DNA from: Streptomyces sp. LX-29
GTDB lineage: Bacteria; Actinomycetota; Actinomycetes; Streptomycetales; Streptomycetaceae
Direction of reading: 5' to 3'
DNA length: 64,000 nt
Assembly (NCBI RefSeq): GCF_029541745.1
Contig: NZ_CP089746.1
Location: 7,201,559 to 7,265,558 of the forward strand
Shown here one piece after another: positions 46,432 through 56,400 of this stretch; within the stretch, counting starts at the first letter, position 1, and the number at the start of each line of letters is the position of its first letter. Under the pieces are notes generated by a model that saw only the letters and a program-made list of their open reading frames with translations, was not told the DNA's origin and searched no databases. Position numbers and translations under genes: made by a program.

Positions 46432-47469
46432 ATGCTGAACAGACGACTCGTGGCCGCGGTCATGGCCGGAGGTCTCTCCCTGACCGCTGTCGCCTGCGGT
46501 TCCTCGTCGTCCGACGACGACAAGCCGAAGGCGGGCGGCACCGGGGGCAAGGGATACCCGGTGACCCTCGAGAACTGCGGGCGGTCCACCACCTACACCA
46601 AGGCCCCCAGCCGGGTCGTGGTGATGAACGGCGCCTCCGTGGCCGAGGTCTCCACCCTGCTCGCCCTGGGCGTCGGCGACCGCATCGTCGCCAACCAGCA
46701 GTCGTACGGGCAGTCGGAGGTCAAGGGCCGGGCCGAGAAGATCGCCAAGCTGCCCACCGGCGACATCAAGCCCAACGACGCCTTCGACGTCCCGCGCGAG
46801 TCGATGCTGGGCCTCCGCCCCGACCTGGTCCTCTCCACCACCGCCTACGGCTTCAAGTCCGAGAACGGCTTCGCCACCCGCGACGACCTCTCCACCGTCA
46901 ACGCCAACACCTACATCTCGCCCAGGGGCTGCGACGAGGACACCTCCGGGATGCGCATCGACGACAGCTACACGCTGCTGCGCGACCTCGGCAAGATCTT
47001 CCAGAAGCAGGACCGCGCCGAAGAGCTCATCGCCGCGTCCAAGAAGAAGATCGACGCCGTGGCCGCCAAGGTGAAGGGCGAGAAGCAGCCCCGCGTGATG
47101 GTGGTCTTCTCCAACATGCAGATGGGCACCAACGACTTCAGCGCCGTGGCCGCCAACGGCATCTGGAACGACATCCTCGCCAAGTCCGGCGGCACCAACG
47201 CGTTCTCCTCCGTCACCAAGAACACCTTCGCCGACCTCAGCAAGGAGAAGGTCGCCGCGGAGTCCGTCGACGCGCTCGTCGTCATCGGTTACCAGGACAA
47301 GAACCCGGCGGCCTACGCCCGCAAACTGCTCAAGGAGTTCCCCCAGTGGCCGGCCGCCAAGAACAACCGGTACGTGACGCTGTCCGACTCGGCCTACCTC
47401 GGGCCGAGCAACGAGCTGGCGGTCGACCGGATCGCCCGGATGCTGCACCCCGACGCCTTCAAGGAGTGA
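46432..47469 (+). CDS. Siderophore-type ABC transporter substrate-binding lipoprotein
   Basis: 345 residues. Signal peptide with lipobox (LSLTAVACGSSSS, Cys at about 21), then a FepB/BtuF-like class III binding fold (VVVMNGASVAEVSTLLALGV, RPDLVLSTTAYG, AESVDALVVIGYQ). It would bind the metal-loaded isonitrile lipopeptide or another metal chelate at the cell surface. ATG 46432 with GAGGAG seven bases ahead. Permease and ATPase genes follow with overlapping stops and starts, forming a complete importer. Confidence 0.9.
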   Translation: MLNRRLVAAVMAGGLSLTAVACGSSSSDDDKPKAGGTGGKGYPVTLENCGRSTTYTKAPSRVVVMNGASVAEVSTLLALGVGDRIVANQQSYGQSEVKGRAEKIAKLPTGDIKPNDAFDVPRESMLGLRPDLVLSTTAYGFKSENGFATRDDLSTVNANTYISPRGCDEDTSGMRIDDSYTLLRDLGKIFQKQDRAEELIAASKKKIDAVAAKVKGEKQPRVMVVFSNMQMGTNDFSAVAANGIWNDILAKSGGTNAFSSVTKNTFADLSKEKVAAESVDALVVIGYQDKNPAAYARKLLKEFPQWPAAKNNRYVTLSDSAYLGPSNELAVDRIARMLHPDAFKE

Positions 47470-48503
47470 CCTCTCCGGGTCGGCGGGCCCCCCTCCTGCC
47501 GACGCTGGTCGCCCTGCTCGTCACGCTGGCGGCGGTGATGGTGGTCGCCGTCAGCATCGGCGCGGTCAACGTGCCGCTGCGCGACGTGTGGAGCATCATC
47601 TGGCACCACCTCAGCGGCGACGGGCGGGTGGCCGACCCCGCCCTGGACCAGATCGTCTGGAACTTCCGCACCCCGCGCGTGGTTTTGGCGGCCCTGGTCG
47701 GCGCGGGGCTGGCGGTCTCCGGCGTGGTGCTCCAGGCGGTGGTCGCCAACCCGCTGGCCGACCCGTATGTGCTCGGCGTCTCCTCCGGCGCCTCGCTCGG
47801 GGCGGTCATCGTCTTCACCACCACCGCCGGCGCGCTGGGCGGTCTCGGCGTCTCCGCGGCCGCCTTCCTCGGCGCCATCGGGGCCATGGTGCTGGTCTTC
47901 CTGCTCGGCCAGAAGCGGGGGCGGCTGGCCCCCACCCGGCTGGTGCTGTCCGGCGTGGCGGTCGGCTATCTGCTGCTCGCCGCGACCAGCTACCTCCAAC
48001 TGCGCGCCACCCCCACCGAGCTGCGCACCGTGATGTTCTGGATGCTGGGCAGCGTGGCGGGAGCCACGTGGGAGCAACTGCCCATCGTCACCACCGTGGT
48101 CCTCACCACGACCGTGGCCCTGGCCCTGTTCGGCCGCCGGCTCAACGCCCTGCTGGCGGGCGACGAGTCGGCGACCGCCCTCGGCGTCGACGTGCACCGG
48201 CTGCGCGCCGTGCTGCTGGTGCTCGCCTCCCTGCTCACCGGCACGGTCATCGCGGTCGCCGGCGGCATCGGCTTCGTCGGCCTGATGATCCCGCACCTGG
48301 TGCGGCTCGCCGTCGGGGCGGACCACCGCAGGCTGCTGCCGCTGGCCGCCGTCGTCGGCGCGACCTACCTGGTCCTGGTGGATCTGCTCTCCCGCACCCT
48401 GACCCGGCCCAACGAACTCCCGCTCGGCATCCTGACCGCGCTGTTCGGCGCGCCCTTCTTCCTCTGGCTGCTGCGGCGCAACAAGAGCCTGGACTCCCTA
48501 TGA
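47466..48503 (+). CDS. FecCD-type permease of the metal-chelate importer
   Basis: 345 residues, about ten membrane segments. Family motifs: RTPRVVLAALVGAGLAVSG, NPLADPYVLGVSSGASLGAV and GFVGLMIPHLVRLAVG. Typically forms a homodimer. The GTG at 47466 overlaps the previous stop as GTGA; an AAGGAG abuts it, so the exact start is a little uncertain. Confidence 0.9.
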   Translation: MTSPGRRAPLLPTLVALLVTLAAVMVVAVSIGAVNVPLRDVWSIIWHHLSGDGRVADPALDQIVWNFRTPRVVLAALVGAGLAVSGVVLQAVVANPLADPYVLGVSSGASLGAVIVFTTTAGALGGLGVSAAAFLGAIGAMVLVFLLGQKRGRLAPTRLVLSGVAVGYLLLAATSYLQLRATPTELRTVMFWMLGSVAGATWEQLPIVTTVVLTTTVALALFGRRLNALLAGDESATALGVDVHRLRAVLLVLASLLTGTVIAVAGGIGFVGLMIPHLVRLAVGADHRRLLPLAAVVGATYLVLVDLLSRTLTRPNELPLGILTALFGAPFFLWLLRRNKSLDSL

Positions 48504-49429
48504 AACTGACCGTGGAACAGCTCCATGTCACCCTGGACAAGCAGCCGATCCTGAGTGACGTGAGCCTGGAGGCGAACAAGGGCGACATCGTCGGTCTGGT
48601 GGGACCCAACGGCAGCGGCAAGTCCACGCTGCTGCGCGCCGTCTACCGCTCGCTGCGCCCCGAGCGGGGCGCGGTGCGGGTGGACGGCGACGACGTGTGG
48701 AGCCTCTCGCCGCGGGCCGCCGCCCGACGCACGGCGGCGGTGCTCCAGGACGGCGGCGGCAGCCCCACCGGACTCCGCGTCCGGGAGATCGTCGCACTGG
48801 GCCGCACCCCGCACCACGGGCTGCTGGGCAGGGAGGGCGCCGAGGACCACCGGGTGGTGGAGGAGGCCCTGGACCGCTGCGGCGCCCGGCCGCTGGCCGA
48901 CCGGGACTTCGTCTCCCTCTCCGGCGGCGAACGGCAGCGGGTGCTGCTGGCCCGGGCGCTCGCCCAGGACCCCAGGCTGCTGGTGCTGGACGAGCTCACC
49001 AACCACCTCGACATCCGGGCCCGCTTCGAGGTGCTGGAACTGATCCGGGCCACCGGCACCACCACCCTGGCGGTGCTCCACGACCTCGATCTGGCGGTGC
49101 GCCTCTGCGACCAACTGGTCGTCCTGCACGAGGGCACGGTGGTGGCCGCCGGCCCCGTCCTCGACGTGCTCACCCCCGAGATCCTGCGCACCGTCTTCGG
49201 CGTGGTGGCTCGCACCGAGCGCCATGCCGACGGCGTCATCCGCGTCACGTACGGCGCCCAGCCGCTGGCGGCGGGGGCGCCACGGGAGCCGGAGCCGGCG
49301 GAGGCGTCGCGGACCACGGGCGTCTCGCGGGCGTCGGACGACTTGCCGCACGCGTCGCCCGAGGCGCCGCCGGCGTCGGGCGCGCCCCGGGCCCCGGACG
49401 TGCCCGAGCCGTCGGACGTACCGGCCTGA
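48500..49429 (+). CDS. ABC ATPase of the metal-chelate importer
   Basis: 309 residues. Walker A GPNGSGKST, signature LSGGERQR, Walker B LLVLDELTNHLD (an L replaces the more common P in DEPT), H-loop VLHDLDLA. The first 250 residues are a FecE/BtuD-type ATPase; the last ~55 are a Pro/Ala/Ser/Glu-rich disordered tail, unusual for the family. ATG overlaps the permease stop (ATGA). Confidence 0.9.
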   Translation: MKLTVEQLHVTLDKQPILSDVSLEANKGDIVGLVGPNGSGKSTLLRAVYRSLRPERGAVRVDGDDVWSLSPRAAARRTAAVLQDGGGSPTGLRVREIVALGRTPHHGLLGREGAEDHRVVEEALDRCGARPLADRDFVSLSGGERQRVLLARALAQDPRLLVLDELTNHLDIRARFEVLELIRATGTTTLAVLHDLDLAVRLCDQLVVLHEGTVVAAGPVLDVLTPEILRTVFGVVARTERHADGVIRVTYGAQPLAAGAPREPEPAEASRTTGVSRASDDLPHASPEAPPASGAPRAPDVPEPSDVPA

Positions 49430-49482
49430 CCCCGGGCGAAATCGGCTGGTTGCCGTGGAGCGGCCTGTGCTTTCCTGCCGAG

Positions 49483-50028
49483 ATGAACAGTGAGAGACCT
49501 GCACAGCTCGACAGGCGGCCCGGCCGCTCGGTCCGTCGGAGGACCGGCGGTGATCTCGCGGACTGCGTGCGGCTCCTCGCCGAGGTCCACCAAGGCGACG
49601 GCTATCCGGTGAACTGGCCCGAGCGGCCCGAGGAGTGGCTCTCCCGGGCCTCCTCGCTCGGGGCCTGGGTCGCCGCGCTCGACGGTCGCCTCGCGGGCCA
49701 CATCAGCCTCTCCCACAGCGGCGAGGGGGATCTGGCTCCCGGGCTGTGGAGCGAGCGGAACGGCACCGGCCCCGAGCGCGCCGCGGTCGTCGGCCGACTG
49801 TTCGTCGCTCCCCGTGCGCGGGGGCACGGACTCGGCGCCCTCCTGATCGACCGGGCGGTGCGGGAGTCCCGGAGCCATGGTCTGCACCCGGTGCTCGACG
49901 TCGTGGCCTCCGACACGGCCGCGGCCGCCCTCTACGAGCGGCTGGGGTGGCGGCGGATGGCCACGGTCGAGCAACAGTGGGACCCGCGGCGGACGGTGGC
50001 CGTCCACTGCTACGCGGCGGCGCCCTGA
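49483..50028 (+). CDS. GNAT-family N-acetyltransferase
   Basis: 181 residues with the acetyl-CoA pyrophosphate motif VGRLFVAPRARGHGLGALLI and the following AAAALYERLGWRR. The acceptor substrate is unknown. ATG 49483, 50 bases after the importer ATPase. It is followed by a strong hairpin. A role in self-resistance or tailoring cannot be judged. Confidence 0.85.
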   Translation: MNSERPAQLDRRPGRSVRRRTGGDLADCVRLLAEVHQGDGYPVNWPERPEEWLSRASSLGAWVAALDGRLAGHISLSHSGEGDLAPGLWSERNGTGPERAAVVGRLFVAPRARGHGLGALLIDRAVRESRSHGLHPVLDVVASDTAAAALYERLGWRRMATVEQQWDPRRTVAVHCYAAAP

Positions 50029-50054
50029 CGCCCCGGGCCGCGCGAGGGTCGGGC

Positions 50055-50087
50055 ACGGCCCCGCCGCCCTGAGGGCCGCGGGGCCGT
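50055..50087. terminator. Bidirectional terminator
   Basis: A 10-bp perfect stem (50055-50064 with 50078-50087) whose 13-base loop contains a further GCCC/GGGC pairing; lies between the convergent GNAT and gndA genes. Confidence 0.75.
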
Positions 50088-50098
50088 CGATGGGCGGC

Positions 50099-51556
50099 CT
50101 ACGCCTCCACCTCCCGGCGATCCTCGGACCACAGTGTGTGGAAGGTGCCCTCGCGGTCGGCGCGCTGGTAGGTGTGCGCGCCGAAGAAGTCGCGCTGCGC
50201 CTGAGTGAGCGCCGCCGGCAGCCGGTCGGCGCGCAGCGCGTCGTAGTAGGCGAGCGCGGCGGAGAAGCCGGGGGTGGGCACGCCGTGCCGGGCGGCGGCC
50301 GCGACCACCGAACGCCAGTCGGCCTGGGCGTGCCCGACCTCGTCGGCGAAGCGCTGGTCCGCCAGCAGGCTGGGCAGCGCCGGGTCGGCGGCGAAGGCGC
50401 TGCGGATGTGGTCCAGGAAGGCCGCGCGGATGATGCAGCCGCCGCGCCAGATCGCGGCGATCGCGCCCAGGTCGATGTCCCAGCCGTACTCCGCGGACGC
50501 CGCCTGGATCATGTTCCAGCCCTGGGCGTAGGACATGATCTTCGAGGCGTACAGCGCCTGCTCCACCCGCTGCGCGAAGTGCTCCGCGTCCTCGCCCTCC
50601 AACACCGGTCCCTGTGGCCCCGGCAGCGCGGCGGCGGCCTTCCGCAGCTCGGTGTGGCCGGACAGCGACCGCGCGAAGACCGCCTCGGCGATCCCAGGGA
50701 TCGGCGCCCCCAGGTCGAGCGCCGTCTGCACGGTCCACCGCCCGGTGCCCTTCTGCTCGGCCCGGTCGGCCACCACGTCCACGAACGGCTCGCCGGTCCC
50801 CGCGTCGGTGTGCGCCAACACCTCCGCGGTGATCTCGATGAGATACGAGTCCAGCCTCCCGGCGTTCCACTCCCGGAAGACCTCCGCGATCCGCGCCGGC
50901 TCGTAACCGGCCACCCGACGCAACAGGTCGTACGCCTCGGCGATCAGCTGCATGTCGGCGTACTCGATGCCGTTGTGCACCATCTTGACGAAGTGTCCGG
51001 CGCCGTCGGTCCCGATGTGGGTGCAGCAGGGCGCGCCGTCCTTGGCCTTGGCGGCGATGTCCTCGAACAGCGGTCCGACGGATGTGTAGGACTCGGCCGA
51101 TCCGCCGGGCATGATGCTGGGCCCGTGGAGCGCCCCCTCCTCGCCGCCGGAGATGCCGGTCCCGACGAAGTGGATGCCGCGCTCCCGCAGCGCCTTCTCG
51201 CGGCGTCGGGTGTCGAGGAAGTGCGCGTTCCCGCCGTCGATGATCATGTCGCCCTCCTCGAGGAGCGGTGCGAACTCCTCGATGACGGCGTCGGTGGCCT
51301 CCCCGGCCTTCACCATGATCATCAGCTTGCGGGGCTTCCGCAGCGCGGCCACGAACTCCTCGGCGGTCTCGGTGGGGACGAAGTCCCCCTCGTGGCCGTG
51401 CTGCTCGACCAGCGCCTTGGTCCTGGCGTGGGTGCGGTTGTGGAGGGCGACGGTGTGTCCGTGGCGGGCGAAGTTGCGGGCGAGGTTGCCGCCCATGACG
51501 GCGAGTCCGGTGACGCCGATGTGCGCGGTGGCGGTGGGGGAGGGGGTGCTGGGCAT
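50099..51556 (-). CDS. gndA: NADP-dependent 6-phosphogluconate dehydrogenase
   Basis: 485 residues, full length for the dimeric long-form enzyme. Rossmann start HIGVTGLAVMGGNLARNFA, NADP-site HNRT, active-site IMPGGSAES, KMVHNGIEYADMQLIAE with catalytic Lys and Asn, and IWRGGCIIRAAFL. It oxidises 6-phosphogluconate to ribulose-5-phosphate with NADPH production. The ATG at 51556 fits the family start; the frame stays open 55 codons upstream. Cys replaces the usual residues in GAPCCTHIG, a common variation. Confidence 0.93.
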   Translation of the reverse strand: MPSTPSPTATAHIGVTGLAVMGGNLARNFARHGHTVALHNRTHARTKALVEQHGHEGDFVPTETAEEFVAALRKPRKLMIMVKAGEATDAVIEEFAPLLEEGDMIIDGGNAHFLDTRRREKALRERGIHFVGTGISGGEEGALHGPSIMPGGSAESYTSVGPLFEDIAAKAKDGAPCCTHIGTDGAGHFVKMVHNGIEYADMQLIAEAYDLLRRVAGYEPARIAEVFREWNAGRLDSYLIEITAEVLAHTDAGTGEPFVDVVADRAEQKGTGRWTVQTALDLGAPIPGIAEAVFARSLSGHTELRKAAAALPGPQGPVLEGEDAEHFAQRVEQALYASKIMSYAQGWNMIQAASAEYGWDIDLGAIAAIWRGGCIIRAAFLDHIRSAFAADPALPSLLADQRFADEVGHAQADWRSVVAAAARHGVPTPGFSAALAYYDALRADRLPAALTQAQRDFFGAHTYQRADREGTFHTLWSEDRREVEA

Positions 51557-51957
51557 GGCGGTCTTCCACTCCTGTCGCGTGCGTCGAAGGCTTGTGCGAG
51601 GCGTCAACGCCGGGGGCTCCGAGGATCTTCCTCGCGGGGCGGCCGGGAATCGCGTGGCCATGGTCGCACGGGGGTGGCTGGGGGACGGGGCACGCGTGGG
51701 GAGTGGGGGTGGGCGTGTCACCGTGGTGGCGGCGGTCCCGGGGTGTCCCCGTCACCGCACATCGCCCGCCGGTACAGCGTCGACAGCGCGTCGTCGGCCG
51801 TCGCCGGTGCCACCGGCTGATCTCCGGGTGCCGATCGCGACGCTTCCGTCCGGCGCGCGCCGGCGGCTTCCCCGCCGCCCGACGGTGGTGAGCCGTCGGG
51901 CCGCGCCGACGTCGCCGGGATCGCGGCGGCACCGCGCACGCCGCCTGTCCCGGTGAC
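51557..51957. other. Intergenic region upstream of gndA
   Basis: 401 bases between the gndA start and the stop of the LuxR gene on the same strand. It should hold the gndA promoter. Several frames are open, but none has codon bias plus a ribosome binding site; no structured element was noticed. Confidence 0.5.
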
Positions 51958-52944
51958 TCAGATGCTGGTGGCCATGGGGGATAACCCCGCCGCTCGCCGT
52001 GGGCGTGGGCTGGGCTTGGCGGGAGGGGGCTCGGTGGGGATGAGGCCGCACGACTGGGCGCGCAGCACGGTGGAGACGCGGTCCTTGGTGCCGAGCTTGC
52101 GGTAGATGCTCTCGATGTGCTTCTGCGCGGTGCGGACGGAGATGCCGAGGCGGCGGCCGATCGTGGCGGCGGTGAGCGCGTCGGCGAGGAGGGCCAGCAC
52201 GGTGATCTCACGCGGTGTCAGGCGGGCCTCGGTGGCCTGCTCGGCCGGGGTGAGGCCGGCCTCGCGGTCGGGTCCGGGGCGCGGCCCCGCGGTCGTGTCG
52301 GCGGCTCGTCCCCGAGGGGCGGATCGAGGCGCCTCGTCGGCTTTGTCGCCGGGGGAGTCAGCCCCGAACGCGCGCCAGCGGTGCAGTCGGGTGACCTGCC
52401 TGTCGACCCCGGCGAGAAGTGGTTGTACGCGCCGAGCATAGGCCAGGTGGTCGTCGGTGAACCCGCTGCCCGAGCGATACACGAGTAATCCTCGAACGGG
52501 CTTGGAGGTATCGGTGAGTGGGAGCGCGAGGATGTGGTCCGCGGCCAATGCCTTTCGCGTCAGCGCCGCCGCGTTGCTGTTTCGCCATTCAGCCTCACCC
52601 AGGACCTGGCAGGCGGTTACCGGCGCCCGGTCCGTGGAAGAAGCGTAGTGTTGCGCGATGGGGTAACAGTGACGGAGTAATCGCTGGCTGTAATCGCCGG
52701 CGTGGTTCTCGCGCGAGCCGTCGGGCATCCAATGGGTGACGCCCGCGGGGCCTGTCCATTCCTTGGACGCGGACTCCAGAACGAGGAACTCTCCGCCGCA
52801 GGCGCGGAGTAACTCGACGACGATCGGCGGCCACAGCTGCCCCGGGTCGTGCTCGTGAAGTGCCGCGATGGCAAGGTCGAGCATGCGCTCATGATCATCT
52901 GAGGGCCTGTATGACACCGTTTCCCCCGTTGTCGATACGTACAT
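51958..52944 (-). CDS. LuxR-family regulator with a GAF-like N-terminal domain
   Basis: 328 residues. An N-terminal 185-residue region looks like a small-molecule-sensing GAF/PAS-like fold, followed by a flexible 50-residue linker and a LuxR helix-turn-helix at about 240-300 (LTPREITVLALLADALTAAT, IGRRLGISVRTAQKHIESIY). A Pro/Arg tail ends the protein. It lies divergently beside the polyketide synthase with a 550-base AT-richer gap, so it is a likely pathway-specific activator (inference). Confidence 0.83.
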   Translation of the reverse strand: MYVSTTGETVSYRPSDDHERMLDLAIAALHEHDPGQLWPPIVVELLRACGGEFLVLESASKEWTGPAGVTHWMPDGSRENHAGDYSQRLLRHCYPIAQHYASSTDRAPVTACQVLGEAEWRNSNAAALTRKALAADHILALPLTDTSKPVRGLLVYRSGSGFTDDHLAYARRVQPLLAGVDRQVTRLHRWRAFGADSPGDKADEAPRSAPRGRAADTTAGPRPGPDREAGLTPAEQATEARLTPREITVLALLADALTAATIGRRLGISVRTAQKHIESIYRKLGTKDRVSTVLRAQSCGLIPTEPPPAKPSPRPRRAAGLSPMATSI

Positions 52945-53498
52945 TTACTTATACCAGTAGCACCGTGCCCCGGGTGAGGCTGAGAGGGCCGGAGGTTGGG
53001 GAGTTGCACAACGCCGCGCGCCTATGTCAGGTCCATGCGCAAAGCGGGTGAAGGGTTGGTCGGAACCGATTCTAGGGGACGGTGCTCCGTCGTCGTTCAT
53101 CGGTGGGTATGGCGGTCGGGTGTGAAATCCACAGCAAAGGTGCTGTATACATTCTGAATATTCGGAATTAAACCATCCGGCCGTGTGGACCACCTGATAT
53201 CCGGGCCGCTTTCGGCTTTCCCGGCCAGGTCCCAGGACAGACCCGGACGACACGGCTTCCGTGCGGCGTATCCCTTTGAGTCATGGCGACTTCACGTCGA
53301 TTTCGCCCTGGATTCCGCACGGTCTCCTTGCTCGGTGTGTGTTCGCCAACCCCGACGACGGCTCATCGGCGAGCCGTGTCGAGGCGTGGACCGGCGCACG
53401 GCCGCCGAGCGCGCCGACCCGGATGGCCCAACAGAACGTGGCATGTGAAGAGTCGAACGCGTGGCTGCCCCTGGGCGCCCGAACGTGGAGGAGTAGTC
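52945..53498. other. Promoter region of the PKS operon
   Basis: 554 bases with markedly AT-rich islands at 52940-52965 and 53145-53175. The second contains the imperfect palindrome TTCTGAATATTCGGAA (53152-53167), a candidate regulator site. No gene is supported, although the + frame is open in places. Confidence 0.55.
53152..53167. promoter_or_regulatory. Palindromic operator candidate upstream of the PKS
   Basis: A 16-base palindrome (one mismatched pair) in an AT-rich patch about 335 bases before the PKS start. Its symmetry suggests a dimeric regulator. Confidence 0.4.
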
Positions 53499-56400
53499 AT
53501 GGCCGCCGATAAGAACGACCTCGTCGGGGCCCTCCGGAAGTCGCTCAAGGAGACCGAGCGCCTCCGGCGGCAGAACCAACAGCTCCTCGATCGTGCGAGC
53601 GAGCCGCTGGCGATCGTCGGCATGAGTTGCCGGTTCCCGGGCGGGGTCACGTCCCCGGACGAGCTGTGGGAGCTGGTGGCCGAAAGGCGCATCGGCACCA
53701 CCGAGTTCCCCGGCGACCGTGGCTGGGATCTGGAGCGGCTGTACGACCCGGATCCGGACCATCCCGGCACCTCGTACACGCGCGAGGGCGGGTTCCTGGA
53801 CCGGGTGGGCGAGTTCGACGCCGAGTTCTTCGGGATCAGCCCGCGCGAGGCGCTGGCGATGGACCCCCAGCAGCGGCTGCTGCTCGAAGGCGCCTGGGAG
53901 GCGTTCGAGGACGCGGGCATCGACCCGACCTCGCTGCGGGGCAGCGACACCGGCGTCTTCTGCGGCGTGATGTTCCAGGACTACGGATTCGTCGCGGGGA
54001 TGAGCGACCGCAGCGCCGAGATCGAGGGCTACCTCCCGACCGCCGCCGCCGGCAGCGTCGCCTCCGGGCGGGTCAGCTACACCTTCGGGTTCGAGGGGCC
54101 GGCGGTGTCGGTGGACACGGCCTGCTCCTCCTCGCTCGTCGCGGTGGACCTGGCCATCAAGTCCCTGCGGTCGAGGGAGTGCTCGCTGGCGCTGGTGGGC
54201 GGGGTGACCGTGCTCCCGAGGCCGAACAACTTCGTGGAGTTCAGCCGGCAGCGGGCGCTGTCGCCGGACGGCCGCTGCAAGGCGTACGCGGCGGCCGCGG
54301 ACGGTGTCGCCTGGGCCGAGGGCATGGGACTGCTGCTTCTCGAGCGGCTGTCGGACGCGCGGCGTAACGGGCACCGGGTGTTGGCCGTGGTGCGGGGCAG
54401 CGCGGTGAATCAGGACGGTGCGAGCAATGGTTTGACGGCGCCGAACGGTCCGTCGCAGGAGCGGGTGATCCGGCAGGCGTTGGTGAACGCCGGCCTGGAC
54501 GCCGCCGATGTGGACGCGGTGGAGGGTCACGGCACCGGCACCAAGCTCGGTGACCCGATCGAGGCGGAAGCCCTGCTGGCGACCTACGGCCGCGAGCGGA
54601 CCCACGGCCCCCTGAAGCTGGGGTCCGTCAAGTCGAACTTCGGGCACACCATGGCGGCGGCCGGTGTGGCCGGTGTGATCAAGATGGTGATGGCGCTGCG
54701 TCGCGGGGTGCTGCCTGCCACGCTGCACGTGGATGAGCCGTCGCCGCATGTGGACTGGGCCTCGGGCGAGGTCGAGCTGCTGACCGAGGCCCAGGACTGG
54801 TCGGCCTCGGAGCGGCCGCGGCGTGCGGGGGTGTCGTCGTTCGGGATCAGCGGCACCAACGCGCACGTGATCCTCGAAGAGGCCCCGGCCGCGGATCATG
54901 AGCCGGCCGACGACGAGAGCGAGCCTCGACCGCCGTCGGTGGTTCCGGTGCTGCTCTCCGCGCGGAGCGAGGCGGCACTGCGACAGCAGGCCGACCGTCT
55001 GCGGGCCCACATGATCGAGTACCCGGACGTCCCCGTCGTGGACGTCGGCTTCTCGTCCGTGACGACGCGGGCGCAGCTGGAGCGCCGCGCCGTGGTGGTG
55101 GCGACGGACCGCGGCGCGCTGCTGACCGGCCTCGGAGCGCTCACCGCTGGCGACCCCGCGACACATGTGGTCGAGGGCAGGTCGGTGGGTGGGAAGGCGG
55201 TGTTCGTCTTCCCGGGGCAGGGTGCTCAGTGGGTGGGTATGGCGGTGGAGTTGTGGGACTCCTCGTCGGTGTTCGCGGAGTCGATGGCCGCGTGTGGTGA
55301 GGCGCTGTCGGAGTTTGTGGATTGGCGTCTTGAGGATGTGTTGCGGTCGGTGGAGGGGGCGCCGTCGCTGGAGCGGGTGGATGTGGTGCAGCCCGCGTTG
55401 TGGGCGGTGATGGTCTCGTTGGCGCGGCTGTGGCGGTCGTATGGCGTGGAGCCGTCGGCGGTGGTGGGTCACTCGCAGGGTGAGATCGCCGCGGCGGTCG
55501 TGGCCGGTGGTCTGTCGCTGGAGGATGCCGCTCGCGTTGTGGCGTTGCGGAGTCGTCTGGTGCGGGAGCGCTTGGCGGGTCTGGGCGGGATGGTGTCGGT
55601 GGCGTTGCCGGTGGAGCGGGTGGAGGAGCTGCTCGTTCCGTATCGGGGTCGGGTGTCGGTCGCCGCGGTGAACGGTCCTGCTTCGGTGGTGATCGCCGGT
55701 GAGCCGGAGGCGCTGGATGAGCTGATCGCGCTGTGTGAGCGGGATGAGGTTCGGGCGCGTCGGGTGGTGGTGGACTACGCCTCGCACTCGGCCCAGGTCG
55801 AGGCCATCGAAGCCGAGTTGCTGGAGGTTCTGGCGTCGATCGAGCCGGTCACGGGACAGGTTCCGTTCTACTCCACCGCGGCCGGTGGGTTCATCGACAC
55901 CAAGACGCTGGACGCGGCGTACTGGTACGGGAATCTGCGCGGTCGGGTGGGCTTCGAGCCGGCGATCCGCGCGCTGATCGACAAGGGCAACAGCTTCTTC
56001 GTCGAGGTCTCCCCGCATCCGGTGTTGACGATGGCGGTGGAGGAGACCGCGGCGGCGCATGGCGCGGAGGACCGGGTCGGGGTCGTGGGGTCGCTGCGTC
56101 GTGACGAGGGCGGTCTGGAGCGGTTCGTCGCCTCGCTGGCCGAGGCGCATGTGGCCGGGGTGGGCGTGGACTGGTCCGCGTTCTACGCCGGCAGCGGCGC
56201 CCAGCAGGTGACCCTGCCCACGTACGCCTTCCAGCGTGAGCGGTTCTGGCTCACCCCGGGATCCGGCGCCGGGGACGCGGCGGCCGCCGGGCTGGGCCGG
56301 GTCGGGCATCCGCTGCTCGCCGCCGCGGTGCAGCTGGGCGACCGCGACGAGTGGGTGTTCACCGGCCGGCTCTCCCAGGACGCGCAGCCCTGGACCCAGG

